DNA of 64,000 nucleotides from JAZGER01 sp036480335 (GTDB lineage Bacteria > Pseudomonadota > Gammaproteobacteria > DSM-19610): contig JAZGGH010000051.1 of NCBI GenBank assembly GCA_036480335.1, forward strand, positions 1-64,000, in the 5' to 3' direction. This document shows positions 34,791 through 43,887 of this stretch, one piece after another (position 1 is the first letter of the stretch; every line of letters begins with the position of its first letter). The notes under the pieces are model-generated. The model saw nothing but the letters and a program-made list of their open reading frames with translations, ran no database searches and was not told the DNA's origin. Position numbers and translations under genes: made by a program.

Positions 34791-35609
34791 TTATAGCGAT
34801 AGTGCTTTTTCAATCCAGGACTCTACTGTGCTTTCATCTGGCAAAGCATGTTTGGTTATCTTGTTAGCCTTGTTGGCAGTACGCATTCGACTGACCATAT
34901 CCATCGCATTCACCTGTTTCAGATCACTGATAGAATACACACCGGCGGCTTCCAGCAACTCAGAATACTGGGAACCGACACCCGGGACCTGCATTAAATC
35001 TGCCATCGAAACCCAACGATCAATTTCAGTCAAATCTATGTTGTCAAGGCCAAGCTGGTCATAAATAGCCTGCTTATGCGCGACCGTTTCTGCTGATCTC
35101 AACAAGTCACCAACGGTAGCAATACCCTGCCCCCGCAAACGTTTGCCAATGGCAGGGCCAATCCCTTCAATTTCCTCTATATCATATTCATCGACCGGCG
35201 CTAGATCAGAGCTAACAGTGTCGACGACTTCCGTTGACCTGCTGGCCGCTACTGCCGTAGCTGCTGTAGCGATACCAGCCGCACCTGCAACTGCACCTGT
35301 TACAACATTTGCAGCCGAAGCCGAGGAACCTGCCGCACCAGCACCCGTTACAGTATTTACAGCCGAGGAACCTGCCACTCCAGCACCCGCTAAAGTGTTA
35401 ACCCCAACGGAACCACCGATGCCATCATCTATTGTTCCTCCGGCGCGGCTCGACGATGATTCCAGAAAGCGGATTCTTTCATCGCATTCTGAGCGTAATT
35501 TTGCTTCCAGTGATTTACATCCCATGCCTCTCAATAACCAGCCAAGAATGAAACCGATGGCTGCAGCCAGCAATAAACAAATAAGTATTTGTGAAATCAG
35601 ATAACTCAT
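34791..35609 (-). CDS. Membrane-anchored DUF4332 (helix-hairpin-helix) protein
   Basis: This 272-residue protein has one N-terminal transmembrane helix at about 8-27 (ILICLLLAAAIGFILGWLL), an Ala/Gly/Val-rich linker of about 90 residues (repeats of the type GVNTLAGAGVAGSSAVNTVT), and a C-terminal DUF4332 domain with two helix-hairpin-helix motifs, EIEGIGPAIGKRLRGQGIAT and VPGVGSQYSELLEAAGVYSI. Such domains often bind nucleic acid, but this one is fused to a membrane anchor. It follows the OmpA/BON gene by two bases and is surely co-transcribed. The role is unknown. Confidence 0.82.
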   Translation of the reverse strand: MSYLISQILICLLLAAAIGFILGWLLRGMGCKSLEAKLRSECDERIRFLESSSSRAGGTIDDGIGGSVGVNTLAGAGVAGSSAVNTVTGAGAAGSSASAANVVTGAVAGAAGIATAATAVAASRSTEVVDTVSSDLAPVDEYDIEEIEGIGPAIGKRLRGQGIATVGDLLRSAETVAHKQAIYDQLGLDNIDLTEIDRWVSMADLMQVPGVGSQYSELLEAAGVYSISDLKQVNAMDMVSRMRTANKANKITKHALPDESTVESWIEKALSL

Positions 35610-35611
35610 AT

Positions 35612-36745
35612 TTAGTTTCCTTTAACAGTAAATTCAATGCGACGATTCTGTGCCCTGCCTGCTTCCGTGCTGTTGTCTGCAACAGGCTGCTCTTCACCAT
35701 AACCAATTGCAATCAATCTGTCAGCACGCACATTCTGGCCAATCAGGTATTCAAGTACAGCTTCTGCACGCTTCTGACTGAGCTTCTGGTTATAACTTTC
35801 GCTGCCCTTTGAATCGGTATATCCAGCAATCTCTATATGCGTATCCGGACAACTACTGGCAATGTTTGCCAGGGAGTCTAGCAGTTGATGACTTTGCTGG
35901 CTTACGCCTGCCTTGTCCGTATTAAAACGGATAGTCTGGCTGCCAAGTATCTCATTAAAGCGAGACTGACAATCAGCGACAACTTCTGCAGTCACCTCTG
36001 CTACATCTGAGGCAGCCTGCTCTACAACAGGTTCTGTCACCAAAGGCTCAAATTGTTCCACATCAATCACATAGCTGGCTGTAAACTGACCATTAAGTGC
36101 TTTATCCATTGCCTGGCGCACATACTCGCCCGAAGTTTGGCTATCAACCATCCCTTCCAGACTGATCCGGTCATCTTCAATCATTACCTTTCCGGTGGAA
36201 AACTCGCCCAGCTGTGATAGAGAAACTAACGCGGTATCCTTCCAGCCTGCCAGCATCGGTGACGGGCTGACAATAAGTTCGTCGACGATTTCAGCAGAGC
36301 GGAAATTGCTGCTGGCAAAATCCACTAATTCTTTTTTCGTTGCCTCATCCGGAACAGAACCGGACAAAACCAGCTTTCTGTCCATGAAAGAAAATTGGGT
36401 GCTTAGCCCTGTCGCCACAGCCGCCGATAAATTTCCAGTTGGGGCTGATTCACCGAGCAACGCTTCCCCGGCCAATGTCATCTGGTTATCAACCTGGCTG
36501 ACACCATAAACCCCCTGCGCAACCTGTGTCGCCATATTCCTGTCTGCTTCTGAAGGCGCAACACCTTGCAAAATAATATTCCTGCCATCTGCGCTCACAT
36601 TCGACCATTCAATGCCTTCGGCAGACAAATTGGCTAGTGTTCGTTCGGCAATATCCGCCTCAATCTTTGGCGCATGATCACGGGTACAGAAATACAGCAA
36701 CAAGGCAAGAGCAATCAAACCAATCAGCAAGAGCAAACGACGCAT
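35612..36745 (-). CDS. OmpA-family protein with BON domains
   Basis: This 377-residue protein has an N-terminal signal anchor MRRLLLLIGLIALALLLYF, two or three BON domains (about 25-90, 100-160 and 170-235), and a C-terminal OmpA peptidoglycan-binding domain. The latter contains IRFNTDKAGVSQQSHQLLDS, IEIAGYTDSKGSESYNQKLS and RIEFTVKGN, with the Asp and Arg residues that hold diaminopimelate. ATG at 36745 is the better start than 36754. BON domains are associated with envelope or phospholipid binding. It is a possible anchor for the adjacent trans-envelope system, by position only. Confidence 0.88.
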   Translation of the reverse strand: MRRLLLLIGLIALALLLYFCTRDHAPKIEADIAERTLANLSAEGIEWSNVSADGRNIILQGVAPSEADRNMATQVAQGVYGVSQVDNQMTLAGEALLGESAPTGNLSAAVATGLSTQFSFMDRKLVLSGSVPDEATKKELVDFASSNFRSAEIVDELIVSPSPMLAGWKDTALVSLSQLGEFSTGKVMIEDDRISLEGMVDSQTSGEYVRQAMDKALNGQFTASYVIDVEQFEPLVTEPVVEQAASDVAEVTAEVVADCQSRFNEILGSQTIRFNTDKAGVSQQSHQLLDSLANIASSCPDTHIEIAGYTDSKGSESYNQKLSQKRAEAVLEYLIGQNVRADRLIAIGYGEEQPVADNSTEAGRAQNRRIEFTVKGN

Positions 36746-36833
36746 AAAAATCACCTTAAATACAAGTTGTAGTTAATTACCTGATCAAAACCCACCATGG
36801 GCCATTAATCGATTCTCGCAATATACAGAAAGC

Positions 36834-37691
36834 CTATCTGGAAAGGTACTCCAGAACAATGCCGGTAAAGACAATCAAACCGAACCAGTTGTTATTCAGA
36901 AAAGCCTGTAGACAAAAAGCAGGCTCCCGGTCACGGATCAGGAACTGTTGATAAACAAACAGGCCGCTGGCTAGTAATAGACTCAGGTAGTAATAACTCT
37001 GGAAGCCAGCAGTATGTCCGACAAAGGCCAGTGAAACAATCAGTAGAACCTGCACCAGACTGATCACGAACAGATCTGACTGCCCGAACAGTATCGCAGT
37101 TGACTTGACACCAATTTTCAAATCTTCTTCGCGGTCAGCCATTGCATACATGGTATCGTAGACAACCGCCCATAAAACGGTTGCCACAAAAATTAACCAT
37201 GCGATTTTAGGAATCTCGCCTGTCTGCGCAGCAAACGTCATAGGCACGGCCCAACCAAATGCTGCACCGAGAAACACCTGGGGCAAATGGGTATAGCGTT
37301 TCATAAAAGGGTACAACGCTGCCAGTAAAGCGCCACCAAAAGATAGCAGAATGGTCAACTGATTCAAGGTCAGTACTAACGCAAAGGCCAGCAAACACAA
37401 CAGAGCAAACAGGATCAAGGCGCTACGTGGTCTAATTTCACCGCTAGCGATGGGACGATGACGTGTTCTCCTGATATGCGGATCAATATGTCTGTCGGCA
37501 TAATCATTGATGACACAACCTGCAGAACGCATCAGTACGACACCCGCTACGAAAACCAACAACACTTTCACATCTGGCGAACCTTCGCTGGCGATCCATA
37601 ACGCCCACAGCATAGGCCAGAGCAGTAGCAAAATACCAATAGGCTTGTGCAACCGCATAAGGTAAAAATAGTTTAATAATTTTTTATTCAT
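36834..37691 (-). CDS. ubiA: 4-hydroxybenzoate octaprenyltransferase
   Basis: This 285-residue inner-membrane enzyme attaches the polyprenyl tail to 4-hydroxybenzoate in ubiquinone synthesis. The two Asp-rich motifs that bind magnesium and prenyl diphosphate are NDYADRHIDP at about 62-71 and YDTMYAMADREED at about 179-191. LMRLHKPIGILLLLWPMLWA is typical of the start. The start overlaps the ubiC stop by one base, so substrate-making and substrate-using enzymes are coupled. Confidence 0.97.
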   Translation of the reverse strand: MNKKLLNYFYLMRLHKPIGILLLLWPMLWALWIASEGSPDVKVLLVFVAGVVLMRSAGCVINDYADRHIDPHIRRTRHRPIASGEIRPRSALILFALLCLLAFALVLTLNQLTILLSFGGALLAALYPFMKRYTHLPQVFLGAAFGWAVPMTFAAQTGEIPKIAWLIFVATVLWAVVYDTMYAMADREEDLKIGVKSTAILFGQSDLFVISLVQVLLIVSLAFVGHTAGFQSYYYLSLLLASGLFVYQQFLIRDREPAFCLQAFLNNNWFGLIVFTGIVLEYLSR

Positions 37692-38257
37692 CAGGGTAAT
37701 CGTAAAAAAAATTCACTGACCAGCAGGGGTTTGTCGCTCAGAAAAAACACGGATCGCCTGCCCCAAACCGTCTGCGGTTTTTTACGCAGGCCGCTCACCG
37801 CTCGCTGATAGATATCATTACCGGCAGTTAAGCGGCTGATTTCAACAGCGCCTCGATGCATGGAGGGATCGGTAAATAAATAGGCGCCAAGCGGTCTGTT
37901 TCCCAGAAAAGCCAGACGCCGTTCGCGTCCGCTCAAGGTTCGCACCGGAATAACTGTGCGCGCAAACACGGTCGGCCGGGTGCCACACATTAATAATACT
38001 TCCCGAACCATCGCCCTTTCACCATGTTGAATGCCTAACGCCCTGGATTCATGCAGGGCAGGATTCCCCCAGCCCTGATCAACTACTTGTACCGAGAACG
38101 GCTCCTTACAACAGCCACGCAGCCGATCTGTCAGGGAAGATCGATCTCTTAGCCAGCCAGATAATGCAACAGGTATTTGAGCATAAAAATAGCATGCCTC
38201 CGGCAACCATCGGGCCGCGCGGCGAGTATTCAATATCGCTGTTTCAGTCGCATTCAT
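37691..38257 (-). CDS. ubiC: Chorismate pyruvate-lyase
   Basis: This 188-residue enzyme makes 4-hydroxybenzoate from chorismate, the first committed step of ubiquinone synthesis. VREVLLMCGTRPTVFARTVI carries the conserved arginine, and FFLSDKPLLVSEFFLRLP at the C-terminus carries the conserved glutamate. The ATG at 38257 is chosen over a start nine codons upstream because the family starts there. It is coupled to ubiA. Confidence 0.93.
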   Translation of the reverse strand: MNATETAILNTRRAARWLPEACYFYAQIPVALSGWLRDRSSLTDRLRGCCKEPFSVQVVDQGWGNPALHESRALGIQHGERAMVREVLLMCGTRPTVFARTVIPVRTLSGRERRLAFLGNRPLGAYLFTDPSMHRGAVEISRLTAGNDIYQRAVSGLRKKPQTVWGRRSVFFLSDKPLLVSEFFLRLP

Positions 38258-38307
38258 CAATGCAATTATCGCACAAATCGTCACTAAAAGGCCTACGTGT
38301 CAGATGA

Positions 38308-40380
38308 CTAAACCTGACTGTAACGATCAGCACTGCCCAGCCAGCGTTGAATCAGGGGTCGGATATGTTCGGGAAACTCTGCATATAAACGATCAGCTAT
38401 TGTCTCTACCTGATCCAGCATCTCAGCATCACGCAGCAGGTCTGCAATACGGAACTGCATCTCACCGGTCTGACGAGTGCCTAACACTTCCCCGGGGCCT
38501 CGTAATGCCAGATCCTCACGCGCTACCTCAAAGCCATCATTAGTACTGCGCATCACATGTAGTCGCTTGCGGGCTACTTTTGACAACGGCGGCTGATACA
38601 TCAAAACGCAATGGCTCTGCGCCTGACCACGACCAACACGGCCGCGCAACTGGTGCAATTGCGCCAGACCGAGTCGTTCAGCATTTTCAATAATCATCAG
38701 GCTGGCATTCGGCACATCAACGCCAACTTCAATCACCGTTGTCGCCACTAGCAGATCGATACCTGCCGACTTGAATTCCGCCATGATGGTGGTTTTCTCC
38801 TGAGCCTTCATGCGCCCATGTAGCAGTGCTACTTTCAGATCAGGTAGCAAGCCGGTCAGTAAAATCGCTACCTCTTCAGCAGCCTGACATTGCAAAATAT
38901 CAGATTGCTCAATCAACGGGCAAACCCAGTATGCCTGTTGTCCCTGTTGACAGGCCTGCTGCACCCGCTGGATAACATCATCACGACGACTTTCGGCAAT
39001 AGCAACCGTGCGCACCGGGCTACGGCCTGGTGGCAGCTCGTCAATCACCGAGATATCCAGATCTGCATAAAAGGTCATCGCCAGGGTGCGGGGAATCGGT
39101 GTTGCAGTCATAATTAACTGGTGGGGCTCACTGCCAGCCTGCAATCCCTTATTTCGCAACGACAGGCGTTGATGCACACCAAAGCGGTGCTGCTCATCAA
39201 TAATCACAAGCCCGAGCTGGCTAAACTCAACCCCATCCTGAAACAGGGCATGCGTGCCAATGATTATTTCTATGCTGCCTTCAGCAAGTGCAGCAAGGCT
39301 CTCTGCCCGCAGCTTGCCCTTACTCTTGCCGGATAACCAGCCAACAGTCATTCCCAGCGGCTCCAGCCAACTGCGAAAATTCGCCAAGTGTTGTTCAGCC
39401 AGCAATTCTGTGGGTGCCATAATCGCCACCTGGTAACCCTGCGCAATCACTCTTACAGCCGCCGTCGCGGCGACAACTGTTTTTCCCGAACCAACATCAC
39501 CCTGCACCAAACGCATCATCGGATAGGTTTGCTGCAAATCTGTGGCAATTTCACCATTTACCCGCTCCTGCGCAGCAGTCAACGAGAAGGGTAGAGACTT
39601 GAGAAACTGTAGGCACATTGGACAATTTTTCTGCATTGGCGGCGCCCTGTTTTCCTGGGCACGCTGCTTAACATCACGCAAACTCAGGTGATGTGATAAC
39701 AGCTCTTCAAAAGCCAGACGCTGCTGCGCCGGATGCTGTCCCTGCTCCAGTATCAACAGGTCTTCACCTGCGGGTGGGCAATGCACATAGCGAATCGCAT
39801 CCGCTAATTCGGGGAAAGGCCATTGCGAAAGCAGGGCGGGTGGCAACCATTCCGGCAGACCATGCTGATCCAGCATTTCCAGCACCTGCCTGGCCATACG
39901 TCGCAGCTGCAGTTGACCAACGCCTTCAGTCGCGGGATACACGGGTGTCAGCCGATCTTCCAGTTTTACATTCACGGAATCCAGCGCCTGGTATTCCGGG
40001 TGCACCATTTCAAAAGCATGGCTACCGAAACGCACCTCACCAAAAAATCGGTAACGCTTACCTCTGGCAAATCCGGCCTGCTGTTGTTTGCTGAAATGAA
40101 ACAAACGAATAGTCATCGCGCCAGTGCCATCACTGACACGCACTAACAAACTGCGCCGCCGACCAAACTGAATATCGGCCAGTTCAACTGCTGCATCAAT
40201 AACAGCCTGCATGCCAGGGCGCAGACTGCCAATAGGTGTTACCTGGGTGCGATCTTCGTAACGCCTGGGCAGGTGGAACAATATATCCTGCAGCGTATGG
40301 ATATCGATGGCGGCAAGCCGTTCGGCTACGCGCGGACCAACACCCTTTAGCGCAGTGACCGATTTATCAATCGTTACCAC
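38308..40380 (-). CDS. recG: ATP-dependent DNA helicase RecG
   Basis: This 690-residue helicase remodels stalled replication forks and Holliday junctions. The N-terminal wedge domain with OB fold is followed by Walker A GDVGSGKTVVAATAA at about 292-306, motif II VIIDEQHRFG, motif III MTATPIPRTLA, and motif VI QLRGRVGRGQAQSHC. Length matches the family. It is separated from ubiC by about 50 bases. Confidence 0.97.
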   Translation of the reverse strand: MVTIDKSVTALKGVGPRVAERLAAIDIHTLQDILFHLPRRYEDRTQVTPIGSLRPGMQAVIDAAVELADIQFGRRRSLLVRVSDGTGAMTIRLFHFSKQQQAGFARGKRYRFFGEVRFGSHAFEMVHPEYQALDSVNVKLEDRLTPVYPATEGVGQLQLRRMARQVLEMLDQHGLPEWLPPALLSQWPFPELADAIRYVHCPPAGEDLLILEQGQHPAQQRLAFEELLSHHLSLRDVKQRAQENRAPPMQKNCPMCLQFLKSLPFSLTAAQERVNGEIATDLQQTYPMMRLVQGDVGSGKTVVAATAAVRVIAQGYQVAIMAPTELLAEQHLANFRSWLEPLGMTVGWLSGKSKGKLRAESLAALAEGSIEIIIGTHALFQDGVEFSQLGLVIIDEQHRFGVHQRLSLRNKGLQAGSEPHQLIMTATPIPRTLAMTFYADLDISVIDELPPGRSPVRTVAIAESRRDDVIQRVQQACQQGQQAYWVCPLIEQSDILQCQAAEEVAILLTGLLPDLKVALLHGRMKAQEKTTIMAEFKSAGIDLLVATTVIEVGVDVPNASLMIIENAERLGLAQLHQLRGRVGRGQAQSHCVLMYQPPLSKVARKRLHVMRSTNDGFEVAREDLALRGPGEVLGTRQTGEMQFRIADLLRDAEMLDQVETIADRLYAEFPEHIRPLIQRWLGSADRYSQV

Positions 40381-40414
40381 CCAGTGAACCTCTGATTAAA
40401 TCTGGACGAAACAG

Positions 40415-40466
40415 GTTGCGTCTGAAATGTTCAGATTCGCAACACGGAAGCGGGATATTTCAGACG
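40415..40466. repeat. Compound inverted repeat between ridA and recG
   Basis: GTTGCGTCTGAA and TTCAGATTCGCAAC form a strong hairpin with a three-base loop and a two-base bulge at 40415-40442. A third arm ATTTCAGACG at 40457-40466 is a perfect complement of CGTCTGAAAT at 40419-40428. The arms can therefore pair in two exclusive ways. It may be an attenuator or a terminator for ridA on the minus strand, although no T run follows. Confidence 0.4.
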
Positions 40467-40489
40467 TGAGATGTGAGTTCATAAATTAA

Positions 40490-40879
40490 TCAGGGCTTCG
40501 CTAGATACATCACCGCATCCATCTCGACACCGGCATCCTTCGGCAAGGCAGCAACCCCAATAGCAGCGCGTGCGGGATAGGGTTCGGTAAAATATTCGGC
40601 CATAATTTCATTCACTCTGGGAAAATGGTCAAGATCGATCAGAAAAATATTCAGCTTCACAATATCGGCCAGTGTTCCGCCTGCGGCTTCCGCCACTGCC
40701 GTCAGGTTATCAAATACCTGCTGAATTTGAGCACCGATATCGCCAGCAACCATTTCCATGGTTGCTGGTATCAGCGGAATCTGACCTGACAGATACACGG
40801 TATTCTCCACTCTGATCGCCTGAGAATAGGTACCGATTGCCGCAGGTGCCTCGTCAGTACTGATAATCTGTTTCTGCAT
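40490..40879 (-). CDS. ridA: RidA family enamine/imine deaminase
   Basis: This 129-residue enzyme hydrolyses reactive enamines and imines such as 2-aminoacrylate. The family motifs are present: AIGTYSQAIRVENTVYLSGQ near the start, the catalytic arginine in PYPARAAIGVAALPKDAGVE and the terminal EMDAVMYL. ATG at 40879 follows AGGAAAGGAT, so the longer frame is not used. It lies between spoT and recG as in many gammaproteobacteria. Confidence 0.95.
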   Translation of the reverse strand: MQKQIISTDEAPAAIGTYSQAIRVENTVYLSGQIPLIPATMEMVAGDIGAQIQQVFDNLTAVAEAAGGTLADIVKLNIFLIDLDHFPRVNEIMAEYFTEPYPARAAIGVAALPKDAGVEMDAVMYLAKP

Positions 40880-40960
40880 ATCCTTTCCTGCTATATCCGC
40901 TTTAAAGAAGCGCATAGTCTACACAGTGTGCGGATGAAAATTAACTGGATTCAGCTGCAA

Positions 40961-43117
40961 CTACTGTTTTGTTCGAATCACCCTGATAACCGATGGTATG
41001 TGATTAATGCCGCGTATAACACGCGCCAGGTGAGTCCTGCTAGTCACTGCAACGGTGAAATTCATCCGCGAATCCAGGCCAACACGTTCGTCGATCGATA
41101 CATTCTCTATATTCGCGTCTTCTCTGGAAATTGCCGTGGCGATGGAGGCCAGCATACCGCGTCGATTCGACACATCTACCTGCAATTCAACGGGAAACTC
41201 CCGATCAAGATCGGATGCCCATGCCACGTCAATCCATTTATCCGGCCGATCGTGAATTTCGCTCAGATTCTTGCAACCCTCGCGATGAATCACCAGACCA
41301 CGACCCGCACTGATAAAACCAACAATGGCATCATTCGGTATTGGCCAGCAACAGCGGGCAAAATGCACCACCATACCTTCGGTGCCACGAATAACCAGAG
41401 GAGAACGATCACTGCCTGTTGCTTGCTCCGAAACATCGGACTGCACTGGCACCAGGCGTCTGGCAACCAATGTTGCCATGCGTTTCCCCAGACCAATATC
41501 TGCATATAACTGGTAGGGTGATTCAAAGCCACATTCTTCCAGTAACTGCTGCAATGGCTGCACATCAACATCCTTGAGTGTTATTGAATGCGTATGCAAA
41601 GCACGATCGAGCATACGTTCGCCCAGACTGATCGCTTCATCCTGTTGCAGGTTTTTCAGATAATGGCGGATATTTGTTCGTGCCTTGGCAGTTGAGACAA
41701 AATTCAACCAGGCAGGGTTCGGGTGTGCGCCATTGGCAGTAATGATTTCTACTGTCTGTCCATTCAACAGGCTGGTGCGTAATGGCGCCAGCCGCCGATC
41801 GACTTTCGCTGCAATACAGGTATTGCCAATGTCGGTATGTACCGCATAAGCAAAATCGACAACCGTCGCATTGCGTGGCAATTCAAGAATTTTGCCCGCA
41901 GGCGTGAACACATAGACCTCATCGGGAAACAGATCTATCTTGACGCTCTCCAGAAACTCCTGCGAATCGCCCGCAGTTTGCTGAATCTCCAGCAATTGCC
42001 GCAGCCATTCTCGCGCCCGCATTTCTGACTTGTTATGTCCACTCTCTCCATGCTTGTAAGACCAGTGCGCCGCAATGCCGGATTCAGCAACACGATTCAT
42101 ATCCAGCGTACGAATCTGCACCTCAATGGGCACACCGTAAGGCCCGAATAACACAGTATGTAGGGATTGATAACCATTGGATTTCGGGATGGCAATATAG
42201 TCCTTGAATTTTCCCGGCACCGGTTTATACAGGTTATGCATCGCGCCCAATACCCGGTAACAAGTATCTACATTATCAACAATGATACGAAAGGCATAAA
42301 CATCATAGACTTCAGAAAACGATCCAACCCGATCACGAATTTTCTTATACAGGCTGTAAAGGTGTTTTTCCCGACTCAACAGACGAAAAGTAAAAGACTC
42401 CTGTTCAAGCCGACTGGTTAAATTACTTTCGATTTTCTGCAACACCGTCTTGCGATTGCCACGAAGCTTGTTGATCGCTTTCTTCAGAACACGATATCGC
42501 AACGGGTAATAGGCGACAAAACCGAGCTCTTCCAGCTCAAGGCGAATCTTGTTCATGCCAAGACGATTTGCTATCGGCGCGTAGATATCAAGCGTTTCGC
42601 GCGCAATGCGTCGTTGTTTCTCGGCAGGCATTACACCCAGCGTACGCATATTATGTAGCCGGTCTGCCAGCTTCACCATAATGACGCGGATATCTTTGAC
42701 CATTGCCAGCATCATTTTGCAGAAATTTTCCGCCTGTGCCTCAGCCCGGCTTTCAAATTTTATCTGTGTCAGCTTACTGACACCATCCACCAGTCCCGCA
42801 ATATCTTCACCAAACTGCTCTTTGATGGTATCCAGTGATACCAGCGTATCTTCAACCACATCATGCAAAATGGCCGCAATCAGACTCGCAGCATCCATAT
42901 GCATATTGCCAAGGATGCGAGCAACTTCAACTGGGTGATAAATATAGGGTTCGCCAGATTTTCGCTTCTGGCCTTCATGTGCCTCGGCGCTGAAGAGATA
43001 GGCTCGATAAACTTCGCGCACCTGGGTATCAGGCAGATATAACTCAAGCAGCGCACACAGGTCACTGATTAAAAAACGTTCCTGCGAAGGGAGGGGTTCT
43101 GAAGAATTCTGCGCCAT
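40961..43117 (-). CDS. spoT: Bifunctional (p)ppGpp synthetase/hydrolase SpoT
   Basis: This 718-residue alarmone enzyme has an N-terminal HD hydrolase domain (YIYHPVEVARILG and ILHDVVEDT, then KLADRLHNMRTLG), a synthetase domain (DVYAFRIIVDNVDTCYRVLG and IPKSNGYQSLHT), a TGS domain (EVYVFTPAGKILELPRNAT), a conserved central domain and a C-terminal ACT domain. The HD motif is intact, so it should be hydrolytically active like SpoT. No rpoZ is directly upstream in the operon; it lies 366 bases away beyond an inverted-repeat element. Confidence 0.96.
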   Translation of the reverse strand: MAQNSSEPLPSQERFLISDLCALLELYLPDTQVREVYRAYLFSAEAHEGQKRKSGEPYIYHPVEVARILGNMHMDAASLIAAILHDVVEDTLVSLDTIKEQFGEDIAGLVDGVSKLTQIKFESRAEAQAENFCKMMLAMVKDIRVIMVKLADRLHNMRTLGVMPAEKQRRIARETLDIYAPIANRLGMNKIRLELEELGFVAYYPLRYRVLKKAINKLRGNRKTVLQKIESNLTSRLEQESFTFRLLSREKHLYSLYKKIRDRVGSFSEVYDVYAFRIIVDNVDTCYRVLGAMHNLYKPVPGKFKDYIAIPKSNGYQSLHTVLFGPYGVPIEVQIRTLDMNRVAESGIAAHWSYKHGESGHNKSEMRAREWLRQLLEIQQTAGDSQEFLESVKIDLFPDEVYVFTPAGKILELPRNATVVDFAYAVHTDIGNTCIAAKVDRRLAPLRTSLLNGQTVEIITANGAHPNPAWLNFVSTAKARTNIRHYLKNLQQDEAISLGERMLDRALHTHSITLKDVDVQPLQQLLEECGFESPYQLYADIGLGKRMATLVARRLVPVQSDVSEQATGSDRSPLVIRGTEGMVVHFARCCWPIPNDAIVGFISAGRGLVIHREGCKNLSEIHDRPDKWIDVAWASDLDREFPVELQVDVSNRRGMLASIATAISREDANIENVSIDERVGLDSRMNFTVAVTSRTHLARVIRGINHIPSVIRVIRTKQ

Positions 43118-43226
43118 GCCTGTTGCTGGTTATTACTGATTAAGTTACAACCATCATAGGCTAAAGCCGATTTCTGTCAACAAGTGTCTATCAACGGAAA
43201 CTCTATAATTTAAAGAGCGGCAAGAT

Positions 43227-43373
43227 TTAACAGGTTGTTGAAAAAGTCTCAGGCGAGCGCAAGACAAGGCAAAAATCGGCGAAAAATCGCAGTGTACACG
43301 CAGTACATGAGCCTTTTGAGCCGATTTTTAACGCAGGATTGTGCCGCATGAGGGTTTTTCAACAGCCTGTTAA
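43227..43373. repeat. Inverted-repeat element copy 3 (MITE-like)
   Basis: The 147-bp element has ends TTAACAGGTTGTTGAAAAA and TTTTTCAACAGCCTGTTAA, with one T:G-type mismatch. The interior shares CGCAGTGTACACGCAGTACATGAG with copy 1. It lies between spoT and rpoZ. Confidence 0.87.
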
Positions 43374-43407
43374 GAAATAACAGGAGTATTGATACTGCAA
43401 GGAATTC

Positions 43408-43435
43408 GTGGTCCGCTACGCTTTACCCACCCTAC
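43408..43435. repeat. Fragment of a common GGTGGGTAAAGCGTAGCGGACC-type repeat
   Basis: On the plus strand GGTCCGCTACGCTTTACCCACCCTACG lies 35 bases from element copy 3. Strings of the form GTAGGGTGGG(T)..GCG(TA)GCG..CCCACC are frequent dispersed repeats in proteobacteria. Only this one copy is seen in the window, so the assignment rests on memory of the motif. Confidence 0.4.
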
Positions 43436-43483
43436 GATATGGGCAGAATCAGGCGAAACGGCGATGGAATGCCTTAAGAGTGA

Positions 43484-43789
43484 TCAGCCTTTTTCAGCCG
43501 GAGGCTGCGCAACAGGTGCGTCGGTTTCAGTCATTTCTGCCTGAATCGCCTCTGCGTTGGTCAGCTCCATAGCAGCAACTTCTTCCGGGGTTGGCTCATT
43601 CAGAATGGCTGGTGTAATAAAATTTTCTTCAATTTCACGCAGGGCAACAACGGTAGGCTTATCATTTTCCCAATCCACAAAGGGCTCTACACCATTTGCC
43701 AGCTGGCGCGCCCGCTTTGAAGCCACCATCACAAGATGAAAGCGGTTATCTACTTTATCGAGACAATCTTCTACTGTAATTCTGGCCAT
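43484..43789 (-). CDS. rpoZ: RNA polymerase omega subunit
   Basis: This 101-residue subunit assists assembly of RNA polymerase and takes part in ppGpp binding. It starts MARITVEDCLDKVDNRFHLV and has MVASKRARQLANG and VVALREIEEN, which are diagnostic. The C-terminus (about 75-101) is a variable acidic tail. It is usually coupled to spoT; here the inverted-repeat element lies between them. Confidence 0.97.
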   Translation of the reverse strand: MARITVEDCLDKVDNRFHLVMVASKRARQLANGVEPFVDWENDKPTVVALREIEENFITPAILNEPTPEEVAAMELTNAEAIQAEMTETDAPVAQPPAEKG

Positions 43790-43887
43790 GATTTTTCTCT
43801 TATTCCGGAAAATAATTTATGAATAGAACAAGCAATAATATGCGATTTTCGTGCTGAAATCCAGCCTGCTATGCCTGTGTGTACTTA

